A DNA stretch of 57,354 nt. Origin: Ascidiaceihabitans sp023955215. GTDB lineage: Bacteria; Pseudomonadota; Alphaproteobacteria; Rhodobacterales; Rhodobacteraceae. The notes under the pieces are model-generated. The model was not told the origin of the DNA. It did no database searches and worked only from the letters and a program-made list of their open reading frames with translations. Of this stretch, positions 16,200 through 23,950 are shown piece after piece. The position numbers were made by a program, and so were the translations under genes. The stretch lies in NCBI GenBank assembly GCA_943788345.1, contig CALSPX010000012.1:1-57354 (forward strand), written 5' to 3'. Every line of letters begins with the position of its first letter. The stretch's first letter is position 1.

Positions 16200-16244
16200 A
16201 TTGAAAATCTTCGTGTCGTGGTTCGATTCCACCCTCGAGCATCA
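16200..16244 (+). tRNA. tRNA-Phe 3' half remnant (possible attachment site)
   Basis: ATTGAAAATC followed by TTCGTGTC matches the anticodon arm (GAA) and variable loop of bacterial tRNA-Phe. GTGGTTCGATTCCAC then gives the T-arm, and CTCGAGCATCA stands for the acceptor end and a degraded CCA. No D-arm or 5' acceptor half is found upstream. A 3' half alone is what integration by a tRNA-targeting integrase leaves as an attachment site. A P4-type integrase is encoded at 25375 on the same strand. Confidence 0.6.
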
Positions 16245-16573
16245 TTTTAGTAAACAAAAACAATTACTTAACCTAGTGCTAAATTCCAAAAAAACGCTAA
16301 AATGAAAAACACACCTTAAACACACTTTTTGCCGTGTTGCTGACTATTTTGACTGCGGAATCGCTGTGTTGAACACTGTATCGGCTGACGCTGTGTTGCG
16401 AACACTGTGTTGGCGGAGTTTTGGGCGAAAATGGTTGGGAACAATGAGTATCAGCCTCTACTCGCTTTTACATGTAGCGGACGTTGGGGCGACACGCAGC
16501 GAAGGTCTGTTGTGAGCCCAGACTCCCGATTTTCTGTAGCGCAGTGAATGTCGGCTACGCAGAAATTGGAACT
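16245..16573. other. Non-coding gap with a repeated GTGTTG-ACACTGT motif
   Basis: No gene is supported here. Between about 16363 and 16416 the sequence GCTGTGTTGAACACTGT is followed by GCTGTGTTGCGAACACTGT. These are two near-identical, partly palindromic units that could be protein-binding sites. The rest resembles ordinary intergenic sequence upstream of the convergent end of cueR. Confidence 0.4.
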
Positions 16574-16957
16574 TCACCCAAGGTAGTCGAGAATCGGACA
16601 GTCAGGCATGTGGTCTCCACGGCAAGATGTCACCAGATGAGCCAACTCATTGTGCAATGACTGTAGCTCTCGCTGTTTCTCTTCGATCTCCACCAACCGC
16701 TTAGACGCAATGCGTTTTACTTCCGAACTGGTGCGGTCCTGATCTTGATAAAGGCTTAGAAGTTCGCGGCATGCTTCGATACCGAACCCGAACGCACGTG
16801 ATCTTCGAACGAACACCAGCTTGGCAACAGCCACATCGTCATAGGTGCGGTATCCTGCATCAGATCGCGAGGGTGCGTCGACCAAGCCAATGTCAGCGTA
16901 ATAGCGCACAGTTTTGACGGGGAGACCCGCAGCCTTTGATGCAGCAGAGATATTCAT
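16574..16957 (-). CDS. cueR: CueR, copper-responsive MerR-family activator
   Basis: A 127-residue MerR-family regulator that twists its promoter into an active form when Cu(I) is bound. The N-terminal helix-turn-helix (MNISAASKAAGLPVKTVRYY) and wing are followed by the long dimerisation helix. The C-terminus has the CueR metal loop C-x7-C (C-R-G-D-H-M-P-D-C), the spacing specific for monovalent Cu, Ag or Au. It is divergent from the copper cassette, and the shared gap contains a promoter with the long spacer MerR proteins need. Confidence 0.9.
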   Translation of the reverse strand: MNISAASKAAGLPVKTVRYYADIGLVDAPSRSDAGYRTYDDVAVAKLVFVRRSRAFGFGIEACRELLSLYQDQDRTSSEVKRIASKRLVEIEEKQRELQSLHNELAHLVTSCRGDHMPDCPILDYLG

Positions 16958-16968
16958 AGAACTTACCC

Positions 16969-16999
16969 TTGACCTTCTAGTTACTGGAGAGATTAAATT
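16969..16999 (+). promoter_or_regulatory. MerR-type promoter of the copper cassette
   Basis: TTGACC (16969) and TAAATT (16994) are separated by 19 bp, the overlong spacer characteristic of MerR-family targets. The spacer carries an imperfect dyad, CCTTCTAGTTACTGGAGAG. This matches the general look of CueR sites (ACCTTCC..GGAAGGT). It faces the glutaredoxin-MauE gene. Confidence 0.65.
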
Positions 17000-17065
17000 G
17001 ATTATAAATGAATTTCAAGGATGCCATTTTTGATGCCTGCCTGCACCCACATAAGGATTTGATAC

Positions 17066-17815
17066 ATGCGCAAAGACAACGCCGCCAAAACTGCCACGCT
17101 TTACCGGATGGTGATGACCGACCACATGTGTCCATACGGGTTGAAGTCAAAAGACCTATTGATGCGCCAGGGCTTTCATGTGGAAGACCGTCACCTTACC
17201 AGCCGTAACGAGGTTGATGCGTTCAAAGCCAAGCATACCGTCAAGACGACGCCACAAACGTTCATTGGTGAAGAACGCATCGGTGGCTTCGATGATCTGA
17301 GCGCACATCTAGGAAAAACCACCAAGTCCAAGGATGCCACAACCTATAAGCCTGTCATTGCTTTGTTCGCGGTCGCTTTGTTGATGGCGATCGCTGTTAC
17401 TTGGTTAGCGTTAGGTAACGCATTCACGGGTCAGACAGTGGAATGGTTCATCTCGATATCCATGGTGCTGTTGGGTCTGCAAAAACTGCAAGACGTAGAA
17501 CGGTTCGCCACGATGTTCCTGAACTACGACCTGCTGGCCCAACGGTGGGTTCGCTACGGATATGTCTATCCGTTTGTTGAGACGGGTGCTGGTCTGCTTA
17601 TGATGGCGGGTGTTCTCACATGGTTGTCTGCACCAGCAGCGTTGTTTATCGCCAGCATCGGCGCGATCAGTGTGTTCAAGGCGGTCTACATCGACAAACG
17701 CGAACTTAAATGCGCCTGCGTCGGCGGTGACAGTAAAGTGCCGTTGGGATTCGTGTCACTGACAGAGAACCTGATGATGGTCTGTATGGCGATCTGGATG
17801 CTCTCGAAGCTGTGA
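17066..17815 (+). CDS. Glutaredoxin-MauE/DoxX-like fusion membrane protein
   Basis: A two-domain protein of 249 residues. Residues about 10-90 form a glutaredoxin-like domain with the CxxC-like site C-P-Y-G and the cis-proline TTPQTF. Residues 95-249 form a MauE-type membrane domain of four helices with the pair C-A-C-V-G-G near residue 215. MauE proteins support disulfide formation or electron supply to periplasmic enzymes, so the fusion may relay thiol electrons across the membrane. This would protect or metallate the periplasmic copper proteins encoded downstream. It is the first gene behind the CueR promoter. Confidence 0.82.
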   Translation: MRKDNAAKTATLYRMVMTDHMCPYGLKSKDLLMRQGFHVEDRHLTSRNEVDAFKAKHTVKTTPQTFIGEERIGGFDDLSAHLGKTTKSKDATTYKPVIALFAVALLMAIAVTWLALGNAFTGQTVEWFISISMVLLGLQKLQDVERFATMFLNYDLLAQRWVRYGYVYPFVETGAGLLMMAGVLTWLSAPAALFIASIGAISVFKAVYIDKRELKCACVGGDSKVPLGFVSLTENLMMVCMAIWMLSKL

Positions 17816-17888
17816 TAACAAATCGTTTGACCCTCCACCAACAGGAAGCCTTAGCAACGCTCAAAAGACCTGAGGGGCGGAGCCTACA

Positions 17889-18324
17889 ATGAGATCAATA
17901 ATCGCAGTTGCGGCATTACTAGTTGCAGGTGGCGTGGGCTACGCGCTTTGGCCGAACGCATCGCAAACACCACAATCTGGACCCCGTATCCAGTTTGGAA
18001 GGTGGTGCTTTAGCTGATGTGCTGATGCCTGAAACGCTGTCACAGAACGCCCAGATCGGGCAACTTGGTTATGAGGCCAAGTGTGCTGCTTGCCACGGTG
18101 CAAATGCAGCGGGTCAAGATGGCGTCGCACCGCCATTGGTCCACATCATTTATGAACCCAGCCACCACGGCGATGAAGCGTTCCAAAGGGCTGCTGAGTT
18201 GGGCGTTCGGGGCCACCATTGGCCGTTTGGTGACATGCCTCCCATAGAGGGTGTAACACGGGGCGATGTCACCATGATCATCGCCTACATTCGAGAACTG
18301 CAACGTGCCAACGGGATCAATTGA
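17889..18324 (+). pseudogene. c-type cytochrome with a frameshift in a C-run
   Basis: From the ATG at 17889, with GGAG upstream, the frame gives a membrane anchor (MRSIIAVAALLVAGGVGYAL) but reaches a stop after 42 codons. The +1 frame then carries the rest: a haem motif in KCAACHGANAAGQDG and a C-terminal methionine region (GDMPPIEGVTRGD), ending at 18324. Removing one C from CCCC at 17982-17985 joins the frames smoothly (QSGPVSSLEGG). The cytochrome is probably part of the copper-oxidase electron path. The shift may be a real inactivating mutation or a sequencing error. Confidence 0.75.
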
Positions 18325-18351
18325 TCTCCGACAACAAGACTGGAAACCACA

Positions 18352-18693
18352 ATGAAAACTTTTCTACTTGCAGGCATGATCGGGATTTGGGCAACGGGCG
18401 CAATGGCGCACTCGCCTCTCGATGGAACGACACCTATTAATGAGTCCAGTGTGACCGAGATGCCGACTGAGGTCTTGATGGACTTCAAAGGCGATATCCG
18501 TCTAACACGAGTCGCTATTACCCATGCCGACAAACGCACCATGGACATGGACCTTGGCGAACAAACAGCCTTCACGCAGGAGTTTGCATTGCCGATGCAT
18601 GACATGGGTGCGGGTGTTTACGTTGTAAAATGGCGTGGGCTTGGGGCTGATGGCCATGCGCTAAATGGTACCTTTAGTTTTACGGTTGAATAA
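18352..18693 (+). CDS. copC: CopC, periplasmic copper-binding protein
   Basis: CopC binds copper in the periplasm and works with the membrane protein CopD. The 113-residue product has a signal peptide ending A-M-A before the mature N-terminus H-S-P-L, whose histidine is the first Cu(II) ligand. The second copper histidine is in GADGHALNGTFSF near the C-terminus, the family hallmark. The CopC fold is a short beta-sandwich of about 95 residues, which fits. The copD start lies 2 bp after its stop. Confidence 0.9.
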   Translation: MKTFLLAGMIGIWATGAMAHSPLDGTTPINESSVTEMPTEVLMDFKGDIRLTRVAITHADKRTMDMDLGEQTAFTQEFALPMHDMGAGVYVVKWRGLGADGHALNGTFSFTVE

Positions 18694-18695
18694 CG

Positions 18696-19544
18696 ATGCC
18701 TGATGCGTTCGGTTTGGCGGCTATCGTCACAAAGTTTGCGCTTTATCTTGGTGTGATGACTTCGGCTGGTACGGTCATGGCCACGTTGATGTTTCGGCTC
18801 GAACGTACTCGTGGTTTGGCCATGACATTTGCGGTTCTTGGGATTGTCGCGGCAATCCTCGCCTTTTCACTACGCGGTGCCAATCTAACGGGAGATGTGA
18901 GTGGCTTAACTGATCCTGAGATGCTTAAGCTTTTGTGGACCACACCTGTTGGCACAGCTTTACTGTTACGTTTGGTGGGCCTTGGCCTGTTGATTGCGGG
19001 GCTGCTCATGGGCCGCGTCGGAACTTGGGTCTCGGTGCTTGGTGGTGTCATTGCGATCTGGTCTTTCGATCAAGTTGGACATGTTTCTGGTCGTGAAACT
19101 ACGCTCCTTGACCTTGCATTGATGTTGCACTTGCTGGCCGTTGCCTTGTGGATCGGTGTTCTTACACCATTGAAACGCTTAGCATCGTCATCAAGCACGT
19201 ATGCTTCGGCTGCGGATGTAGGGCACCGATTTGGTGTTGTTGCTTCGGCTACCGTGCCTGTGCTGATCATTGTGGGTGGCTACATGGGTTATCAGCTTGT
19301 TGGGTCATTTACTGCTCTTGTAGGCACCAGCTATGGGCAGGCGATGATCATCAAAGTGCTGCTGGTCTGTTTGCTTCTTGGACTGGCCGCTGCCAACAAA
19401 CTTCGTTTCATTCCCGCGTTGCGTACCGGTGACCCTGCAGTTGCAAACCATCTTTCCAAGTCCATATCAGTTGAATGGATCGTGATCCTTGCCGTGCTTG
19501 GCATGACCGCCGTTCTTACAACAAACCTTACTCTGCCAACATGA
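18696..19544 (+). CDS. copD: CopD, inner-membrane copper transport protein
   Basis: The 282-residue protein has eight hydrophobic helices and the CopD signature: H in FDQVGHVSGRETTLLDLALMLHLLAVALWIG (residues about 125-155) and later TSYGQAMIIKVLLVCLLLGLAAANK. CopC and CopD together take up copper into the cytoplasm or hand it to periplasmic oxidases. The gene is tightly packed between copC and the multicopper oxidase gene, whose start overlaps its tail region. Confidence 0.9.
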   Translation: MPDAFGLAAIVTKFALYLGVMTSAGTVMATLMFRLERTRGLAMTFAVLGIVAAILAFSLRGANLTGDVSGLTDPEMLKLLWTTPVGTALLLRLVGLGLLIAGLLMGRVGTWVSVLGGVIAIWSFDQVGHVSGRETTLLDLALMLHLLAVALWIGVLTPLKRLASSSSTYASAADVGHRFGVVASATVPVLIIVGGYMGYQLVGSFTALVGTSYGQAMIIKVLLVCLLLGLAAANKLRFIPALRTGDPAVANHLSKSISVEWIVILAVLGMTAVLTTNLTLPT

Positions 19545-19552
19545 GGCACCAC

Positions 19553-20851
19553 ATGAAAAGACGACATTTCTTAGCTACCGTCTCAGCCACAGCGATCTTA
19601 CCAATGCCCACATTTGCAGCCCAAAATACGCTGCGACTAAAAGCTGAGGCGGTGATGCAGCAAATCCTGCCCAATGGAGATGGTGCAACGGCTATGCTGG
19701 GCTTCAACGGGTCAATGCCAGGCCCAGAACTTAGGGTGCGCCGTGGCGAACGGGTGAACATAGCCGTCGAGAATGGGCTTGATGAAGGCACCGCAGTGCA
19801 TTGGCACGGCATCAGGTTGGAAAACCAAATGGACGGGGTGCCGATGTTGACGCAAGAGTTGATCGAACCTTCCGACACCAAAACCTACAGCTTTATCCCG
19901 CCTGATGAGGGCACCTATTGGTATCATTCGCACTACATTTCTCATGAACAGGTCGCACGGGGCATGATGGGGCCGTTGATCGTTGAGGATGAAACGCCCC
20001 CTGATGTGGATCACGACATCACCGTGTTGATGGCGGATTGGCAGATGCAGGAAGATGGCAGCCTGTCCGATGAGTTTACTGACATGCACAGTGTCGCCCA
20101 TGGCGGTTACATGGGGAATTTCGCCCGTGCCTTCCTGTCCCAAGATCAGGTGAAGACTGGGGATCGTGTTCGGTTCCGACTGATCAACGCCGCAACCAAC
20201 CGTATCTTCCCTGTGGCGGTAAGCGGCGGCGCTGGGTCAGTCGTTGCCTTGGATGGCATGGCATTACCTGTGCCTCGCCAGATGACAGACCTTGTGCTGG
20301 CCCCAGCACAACGTGCTGATCTTATCGTGGATATCACTGGCCCAGTCGGGTTCGATATGGTCACCCGTGACGGTTCATATCGTTTGGCAGACCTTGAGGT
20401 GATTGGGACCAACACGGATAGACAAGCTAGTCCGATAATGGCGTTGTCACAGCCTAATTTGCCAACGCCTGCTGAACCAACACAACATCTAACCCTGACG
20501 ATGATGGGCGGTGCAATGGGCGGACGACATGATGGGGACAACATCTGGGCCTTCAACAACGTCTCGGACCTGCAAACCAAACCATTCGGATCATTCCGAA
20601 ATGGCGAAACGGTACGGATCACATTCGCAAATGACACATCGTTCCCGCATGGCATCCACCTGCACGGTCACCACTTTTATGAAGTTGATCAGAACGGGGC
20701 CTTGGGCGATTTACGGGACACAACTCTGGTGAACGCAGGCGAAAGCCGTGACATCATCTGCGTGTTCGACAACTCTGGCCGATGGTTATTGCACTGTCAC
20801 ATGCTCAGCCACGCTGTTGGCGGGATGCGCACATGGGTGAATGTGGCATGA
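19553..20851 (+). CDS. Periplasmic multicopper oxidase (CopA/CueO-like)
   Basis: Oxidises Cu(I) to the less toxic Cu(II) in the periplasm. The start at 19553 gives a twin-arginine signal (MKRRHFLATVSATAILPM), as expected for an enzyme folded before export. All four copper motifs are visible in order: HWHG (about residue 82), WYHSHY (about 124), HGIHLHGHHFY and HCHMLSHAVGGM at the C-terminus. These give type 1, 2 and 3 sites. The 432-residue length is compact for this family. A methionine-rich patch (TMMGGAMGGRHDG) may bind substrate copper. The stop overlaps the next gene. Confidence 0.92.
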   Translation: MKRRHFLATVSATAILPMPTFAAQNTLRLKAEAVMQQILPNGDGATAMLGFNGSMPGPELRVRRGERVNIAVENGLDEGTAVHWHGIRLENQMDGVPMLTQELIEPSDTKTYSFIPPDEGTYWYHSHYISHEQVARGMMGPLIVEDETPPDVDHDITVLMADWQMQEDGSLSDEFTDMHSVAHGGYMGNFARAFLSQDQVKTGDRVRFRLINAATNRIFPVAVSGGAGSVVALDGMALPVPRQMTDLVLAPAQRADLIVDITGPVGFDMVTRDGSYRLADLEVIGTNTDRQASPIMALSQPNLPTPAEPTQHLTLTMMGGAMGGRHDGDNIWAFNNVSDLQTKPFGSFRNGETVRITFANDTSFPHGIHLHGHHFYEVDQNGALGDLRDTTLVNAGESRDIICVFDNSGRWLLHCHMLSHAVGGMRTWVNVA

Positions 20852-21273
20852 AGTGGCTTTTACCCGTCTTGCTTTCGCTTGCCTCCACAGCCGCTGCTGA
20901 TCACAACTGGGAACATCGCGACATCGTTGCAGGTCAAAGCTTGTACGCAGACAACTGCGCATCTTGCCACGGTGCTAAACTTGAGGGACAGCCGAACTGG
21001 CAATCCCCGAACGCCGATGGTGTGCTTCCAGCCCCGCCGCATGATCGGACGGGTCACACATGGCATCACGATGATGAACTGCTGTTCGAATACACCAAGT
21101 TGGGTGGCGCTGCTGCATTAGAGGTCAGAGGTGTCACTGGGTTCAACAGCGGGATGCCTGCCTTCAACGAGACACTCACCGATGATGATGTATGGGATAT
21201 CCTCGCCTACATCAGGTCAACTTGGCCTGAACGGGAACGCGAGGCCCAAGCTAGCAGGAACCCACCGCACTGA
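20848..21273 (+). CDS. c-type cytochrome of the copper cassette
   Basis: A 141-residue secreted monohaem cytochrome. The ATG at 20848 overlaps the multicopper oxidase stop (ATGA) and gives the signal peptide MKWLLPVLLSLASTAAA. The haem motif is C-A-S-C-H in DNCASCHGAKLEG, and the axial methionine is likely in GMPAFNETLTDDDV. The final 20 residues are charged. As the last gene of the operon it may carry electrons from the multicopper oxidase or a partner dehydrogenase. Confidence 0.88.
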   Translation: MKWLLPVLLSLASTAAADHNWEHRDIVAGQSLYADNCASCHGAKLEGQPNWQSPNADGVLPAPPHDRTGHTWHHDDELLFEYTKLGGAAALEVRGVTGFNSGMPAFNETLTDDDVWDILAYIRSTWPEREREAQASRNPPH

Positions 21274-21303
21274 CGGCACGTCCACACGATGAACATGTCC
21301 TCG

Positions 21304-21459
21304 CTATGGCAGCGTATATTTCCCACGACCAACGCGGACCATGCGACCGTCGTCACACAGCCCCCGCAGCGCGCGATAACAGGCTTCATGGCTAAGATTG
21401 ATGCGGGTCGACAACTCGGTCGCCGTTGCATCGAAGTACCCTACCTGAACCGCCGCCAA
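21304..21459 (-). pseudogene. Winged-helix domain remnant
   Basis: Leftward translation gives about 51 residues that read as a winged helix (ATATELSTRINLSHEACYRA, then DDGRMVRVGRGKYTLP and a stop). In-frame stops lie directly upstream at 21460 and beyond. Only the C-terminal piece of a DNA-binding protein therefore remains. It marks the old left or right boundary of the copper cassette. Parent family uncertain. Confidence 0.4.
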
Positions 21460-21731
21460 TAGCTACGACACTAATAGCTTTCTGTGGTCTCAATACGACA
21501 ACTTAGTGTCGATTATAGAAGGACTTATTTGGTTGGTTTCTTCATCGATGACCACCTTTAGACCACCGTGGTCCCTTAGCCATCTGCGGTAGTGGTTGGA
21601 CTGTAGTTTACCAATGTACTCTTTGATCCCTTAGCTAGGGTAGAGGTAGGGGCACTATATCCATGGTAATAGTGGGGCAGCCATAGACTGCCTAGGACAC
21701 CTGGGGTATACTGGAACGCGTAAGGAAACTC
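21460..21731. other. Gap upstream of the polymerase-like gene
   Basis: No gene is visible. The last 30 bp hold GGGGTATACTGGAACG and the ribosome-binding AAGGAAACTC just before the ATG at 21732. GTATAC is repeated inside the start of the gene (CAGTATACAG). Confidence 0.4.
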
Positions 21732-23027
21732 ATGACCTCCCAGTATACAGAACTCAAGAACGCACGATTCATTGGCTTCTCCATCGATCCAGTATCTGCA
21801 GTTGCCCTAAGCCTCTGCAGAGTGGTCATCGATGAAGTAGTAAAGAACGAGAGGCGTACCAGGGCTCGTCGCGCCAAAGACCAGAGTAGCTTCGAGACGG
21901 CCATGTCATCAATAGTTGGCGACTTGCTGATGGCAGCAGTCCGTGATGACGGGGGCTGGGCATACAGGTCGGTGAGTAAGAAGAGTTTTGCAGATAGCCC
22001 AGTCAAGGGAGACACATTCAATCACATTATGACAAGCTTAGATGCGCTAGGCCTAGTCGAAAGTGTCAAAGGAGGTAACCTAAAGAACCCCTTTGATGTG
22101 TCCGGAAACACAGGGTTTCACCCAGGCATGGCAACGCGCTTTAGGGTCACTAATAAGTTCCTCGATATGTGCGCTAGCAGTGGTCTTGAGTTAGGCGTGG
22201 TTAAAAAACACTTTAAAAGAAAACCCAGCCTGAGAGAGCTTAGGCTCAAAGGCACTTCTTCTCGTCTGAATGGTCAAAAGTTTAATGCGAGAAGCATGCG
22301 CATCAACGACAATGATGTCACTAAATCGATACGGCAAAGGTTGTTCGAAGTTAACGGCTTCCTCATTGATCAAAAGTACAACGGGATGGAGTTCTTTGGT
22401 TTGCGGCGCATCTTCAACGAGGGCGACAACCCATCGTTTGATTGGAACCTCGGAGGGCGTCTCTATGGCGTGGGTGAGGATAGCTATCAGCTAATGAAGA
22501 AAGTTGAGCGTGCTAAAATCAAGATTAATGACGAGCCTGTTGTTGAATTGGATATCAATGCTAGCTACCTACGCATCCTCCATGGAATCCGGGGTTTTCC
22601 ACTCCCTAAATCCAAAGATATCTATGCAATAGAAGGTATCGACAGGGCGTTGGTAAAGGCTTGGGTTTCCTCAACGCTAGGCCATACTGGGTTTCATAAG
22701 TCGTGGCCGCCTAAGATTATGCCAGACCTCAAAGAAGCAGGCATTTTAACTGGTAGAGAGACCACTTACCCCAGTTTGCAGCCAAAAGTGCTCGCACACT
22801 TGCCAGTTCTCAGTGATTGGCCCGAATGTGGCATTCGGTGGAGTCATCTGATGTACGAGGAGTCAGAAGCCATGATCGCAGCCATGGAGCTCTTAAGGTC
22901 TCAAGACATTGCTGCCCTTCCTGTTCATGACAGTCTTATTGTACCACAGTCAAAGAAACTCATTGCGAAAGACGCTCTGGAAACAACGTTCCAAAGTCGG
23001 TTTGGTGTGCCGTTCGTAGTGAAGTAA
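21732..23027 (+). CDS. Family-A-polymerase-like protein with N-terminal winged helix
   Basis: A 431-residue protein I do not recognise as a named family. Residues about 55-115 look like a winged helix (SPVKGDTFNHIMTSLDALG). The C-terminal half has three blocks that match family A polymerases in order. Motif A-like: ELDINASYLRIL (D274, R281; compare DYSQIELRVL). Motif B-like: RALVKAWVSSTLG (R305-x3-K309). Motif C-like: LPVHDSLIVP (H399, D400, S401; HDS as in T7 RNA polymerase). It may replicate or prime the element. There is no 3'-5' or 5'-3' nuclease domain. Motif matching is by eye. Confidence 0.6.
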   Translation: MTSQYTELKNARFIGFSIDPVSAVALSLCRVVIDEVVKNERRTRARRAKDQSSFETAMSSIVGDLLMAAVRDDGGWAYRSVSKKSFADSPVKGDTFNHIMTSLDALGLVESVKGGNLKNPFDVSGNTGFHPGMATRFRVTNKFLDMCASSGLELGVVKKHFKRKPSLRELRLKGTSSRLNGQKFNARSMRINDNDVTKSIRQRLFEVNGFLIDQKYNGMEFFGLRRIFNEGDNPSFDWNLGGRLYGVGEDSYQLMKKVERAKIKINDEPVVELDINASYLRILHGIRGFPLPKSKDIYAIEGIDRALVKAWVSSTLGHTGFHKSWPPKIMPDLKEAGILTGRETTYPSLQPKVLAHLPVLSDWPECGIRWSHLMYEESEAMIAAMELLRSQDIAALPVHDSLIVPQSKKLIAKDALETTFQSRFGVPFVVK

Positions 23028-23180
23028 TTTAACTCCGCATTAACCTCATAAGTCATTGATTTAAATACTGATAAATTTTACATCCAATGCTGAGTGGACG
23101 TTGCGCTATCAATTTAGTTAAGCATTGATTTTAAGTAAGGTAATGGGGGGCATTAGCTTCACCTCCTCGAGCCAATGCTC

Positions 23181-23360
23181 TTACTTTTGAAACATCTTGA
23201 ACACAGCTTCAGACGTGATTGTCTGACGGAGTGGCTCCTTGGATGAGGATGCCTCGTCCTGCTTTAAGCGCTTTGCAAGTTTTGATACTCGGTCCATAGC
23301 TTCTTTTTCTGTCATCATTTTTGGAGACACTTCCTTTTCTGAGTGTTTTTCGTGCGTCAT
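23181..23360 (-). CDS. Small charged protein, unknown
   Basis: A 59-codon frame starting at the ATG at 23360 (MTHEKHSEKEVSPKM) and ending VFKMFQK. It is rich in Lys and Glu, with a predicted helix in the middle (EAMDRVSKLAKRLKQDE). It lies immediately downstream of an operator-like dyad at 23392-23417, on the right side for control. It may be a small regulatory or excision protein of the element. No recognisable family. Confidence 0.4.
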   Translation of the reverse strand: MTHEKHSEKEVSPKMMTEKEAMDRVSKLAKRLKQDEASSSKEPLRQTITSEAVFKMFQK

Positions 23361-23391
23361 CGGAATTTAACCCTTCTTTGATTACATCGAA

Positions 23392-23417
23392 AACCCTATC
23401 ATAAGGACTATAGGGTT
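23392..23417. promoter_or_regulatory. Operator-like dyad AACCCTAT-N10-ATAGGGTT
   Basis: A perfect 8-bp inverted repeat with a 10-bp centre, 32 bp upstream of the small ORF start at 23360. A TTGACA box lies beside it on the minus strand (23422-23427). Such spacing is typical of a repressor dimer site over a promoter. The binding protein is unknown. Confidence 0.45.
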
Positions 23418-23469
23418 GTCTGGATGTCAATCTTCTCAATTCGACATTACTGATGTGAGCAACACAAGG

Positions 23470-23870
23470 TTAAAAGCAACTCTACGCCCCAGCCAACTAA
23501 GTATTTCCACTGCCCCTCCTGAGAGCCACAGAGAGACTCGCAGAGAGTCACTGAGCGATCTAGGCAAGTGTGGATTCAGAATGACACCAAAGGCCCTCTA
23601 AGGGCCTCACAGGACTCCCGTCAGAAGAGAAGCCCAACAACAGTAACAACGCTGGCCTTTAGCCCTGTTTTTGAAGTCCAAAGATTAACCAAGGTACCGG
23701 GGGTGTCATTTGTCGTCTCCCATGGGACCCTATTTGTCTCCGGCCACCACAGAGGCCACCAGAAGTGCCCTAGACAGACACAGGTAGCGACAGCTAAGCT
23801 ACTGTTATCGTTGATGTCGGTGGGTTGACTGATGCCGTACTAGGGAACCAATGTCCGTGTGGGGGCACCA
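23470..23870 (-). repeat. 401-bp inverted repeat, right copy
   Basis: Inverted partner of 15383-15783, equal in length, with three mismatches seen by eye. Its outer end, TCCGTGTGGGGGCACCA, overlaps the 97-bp repeat that begins at 23854. The two repeat systems therefore share the same 17-bp end. Confidence 0.9.
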
Positions 23871-23950
23871 TTTACCTTAGATAACCGCAGCTAAACACCT
23901 GATTTCAAACGATATCCACTGTCGTCTGATGCAGGAGGCCACCAAATGGT
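23854..23950 (+). repeat. 97-bp perfect inverted repeat around the recombinase, left arm
   Basis: Exact reverse complement of 25142-25238 by base-by-base reading. It contains the last 46 bp of the recombinase gene, so the final 15 codons and stop lie in the repeat. It starts with the 17-bp common end. Confidence 0.92.

Noticed and set aside
18040..18303. Minus-strand frames over the copper cytochrome gene
   Set aside because: Shadows of the real coding frame, which has the CxxCH haem motif in the plus direction.
23209..23439. 76-codon minus-strand frame across the operator-like dyad
   Set aside because: It overlaps the better-placed 59-codon frame in another phase and would run through the dyad and promoter. 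Composition looks non-coding.
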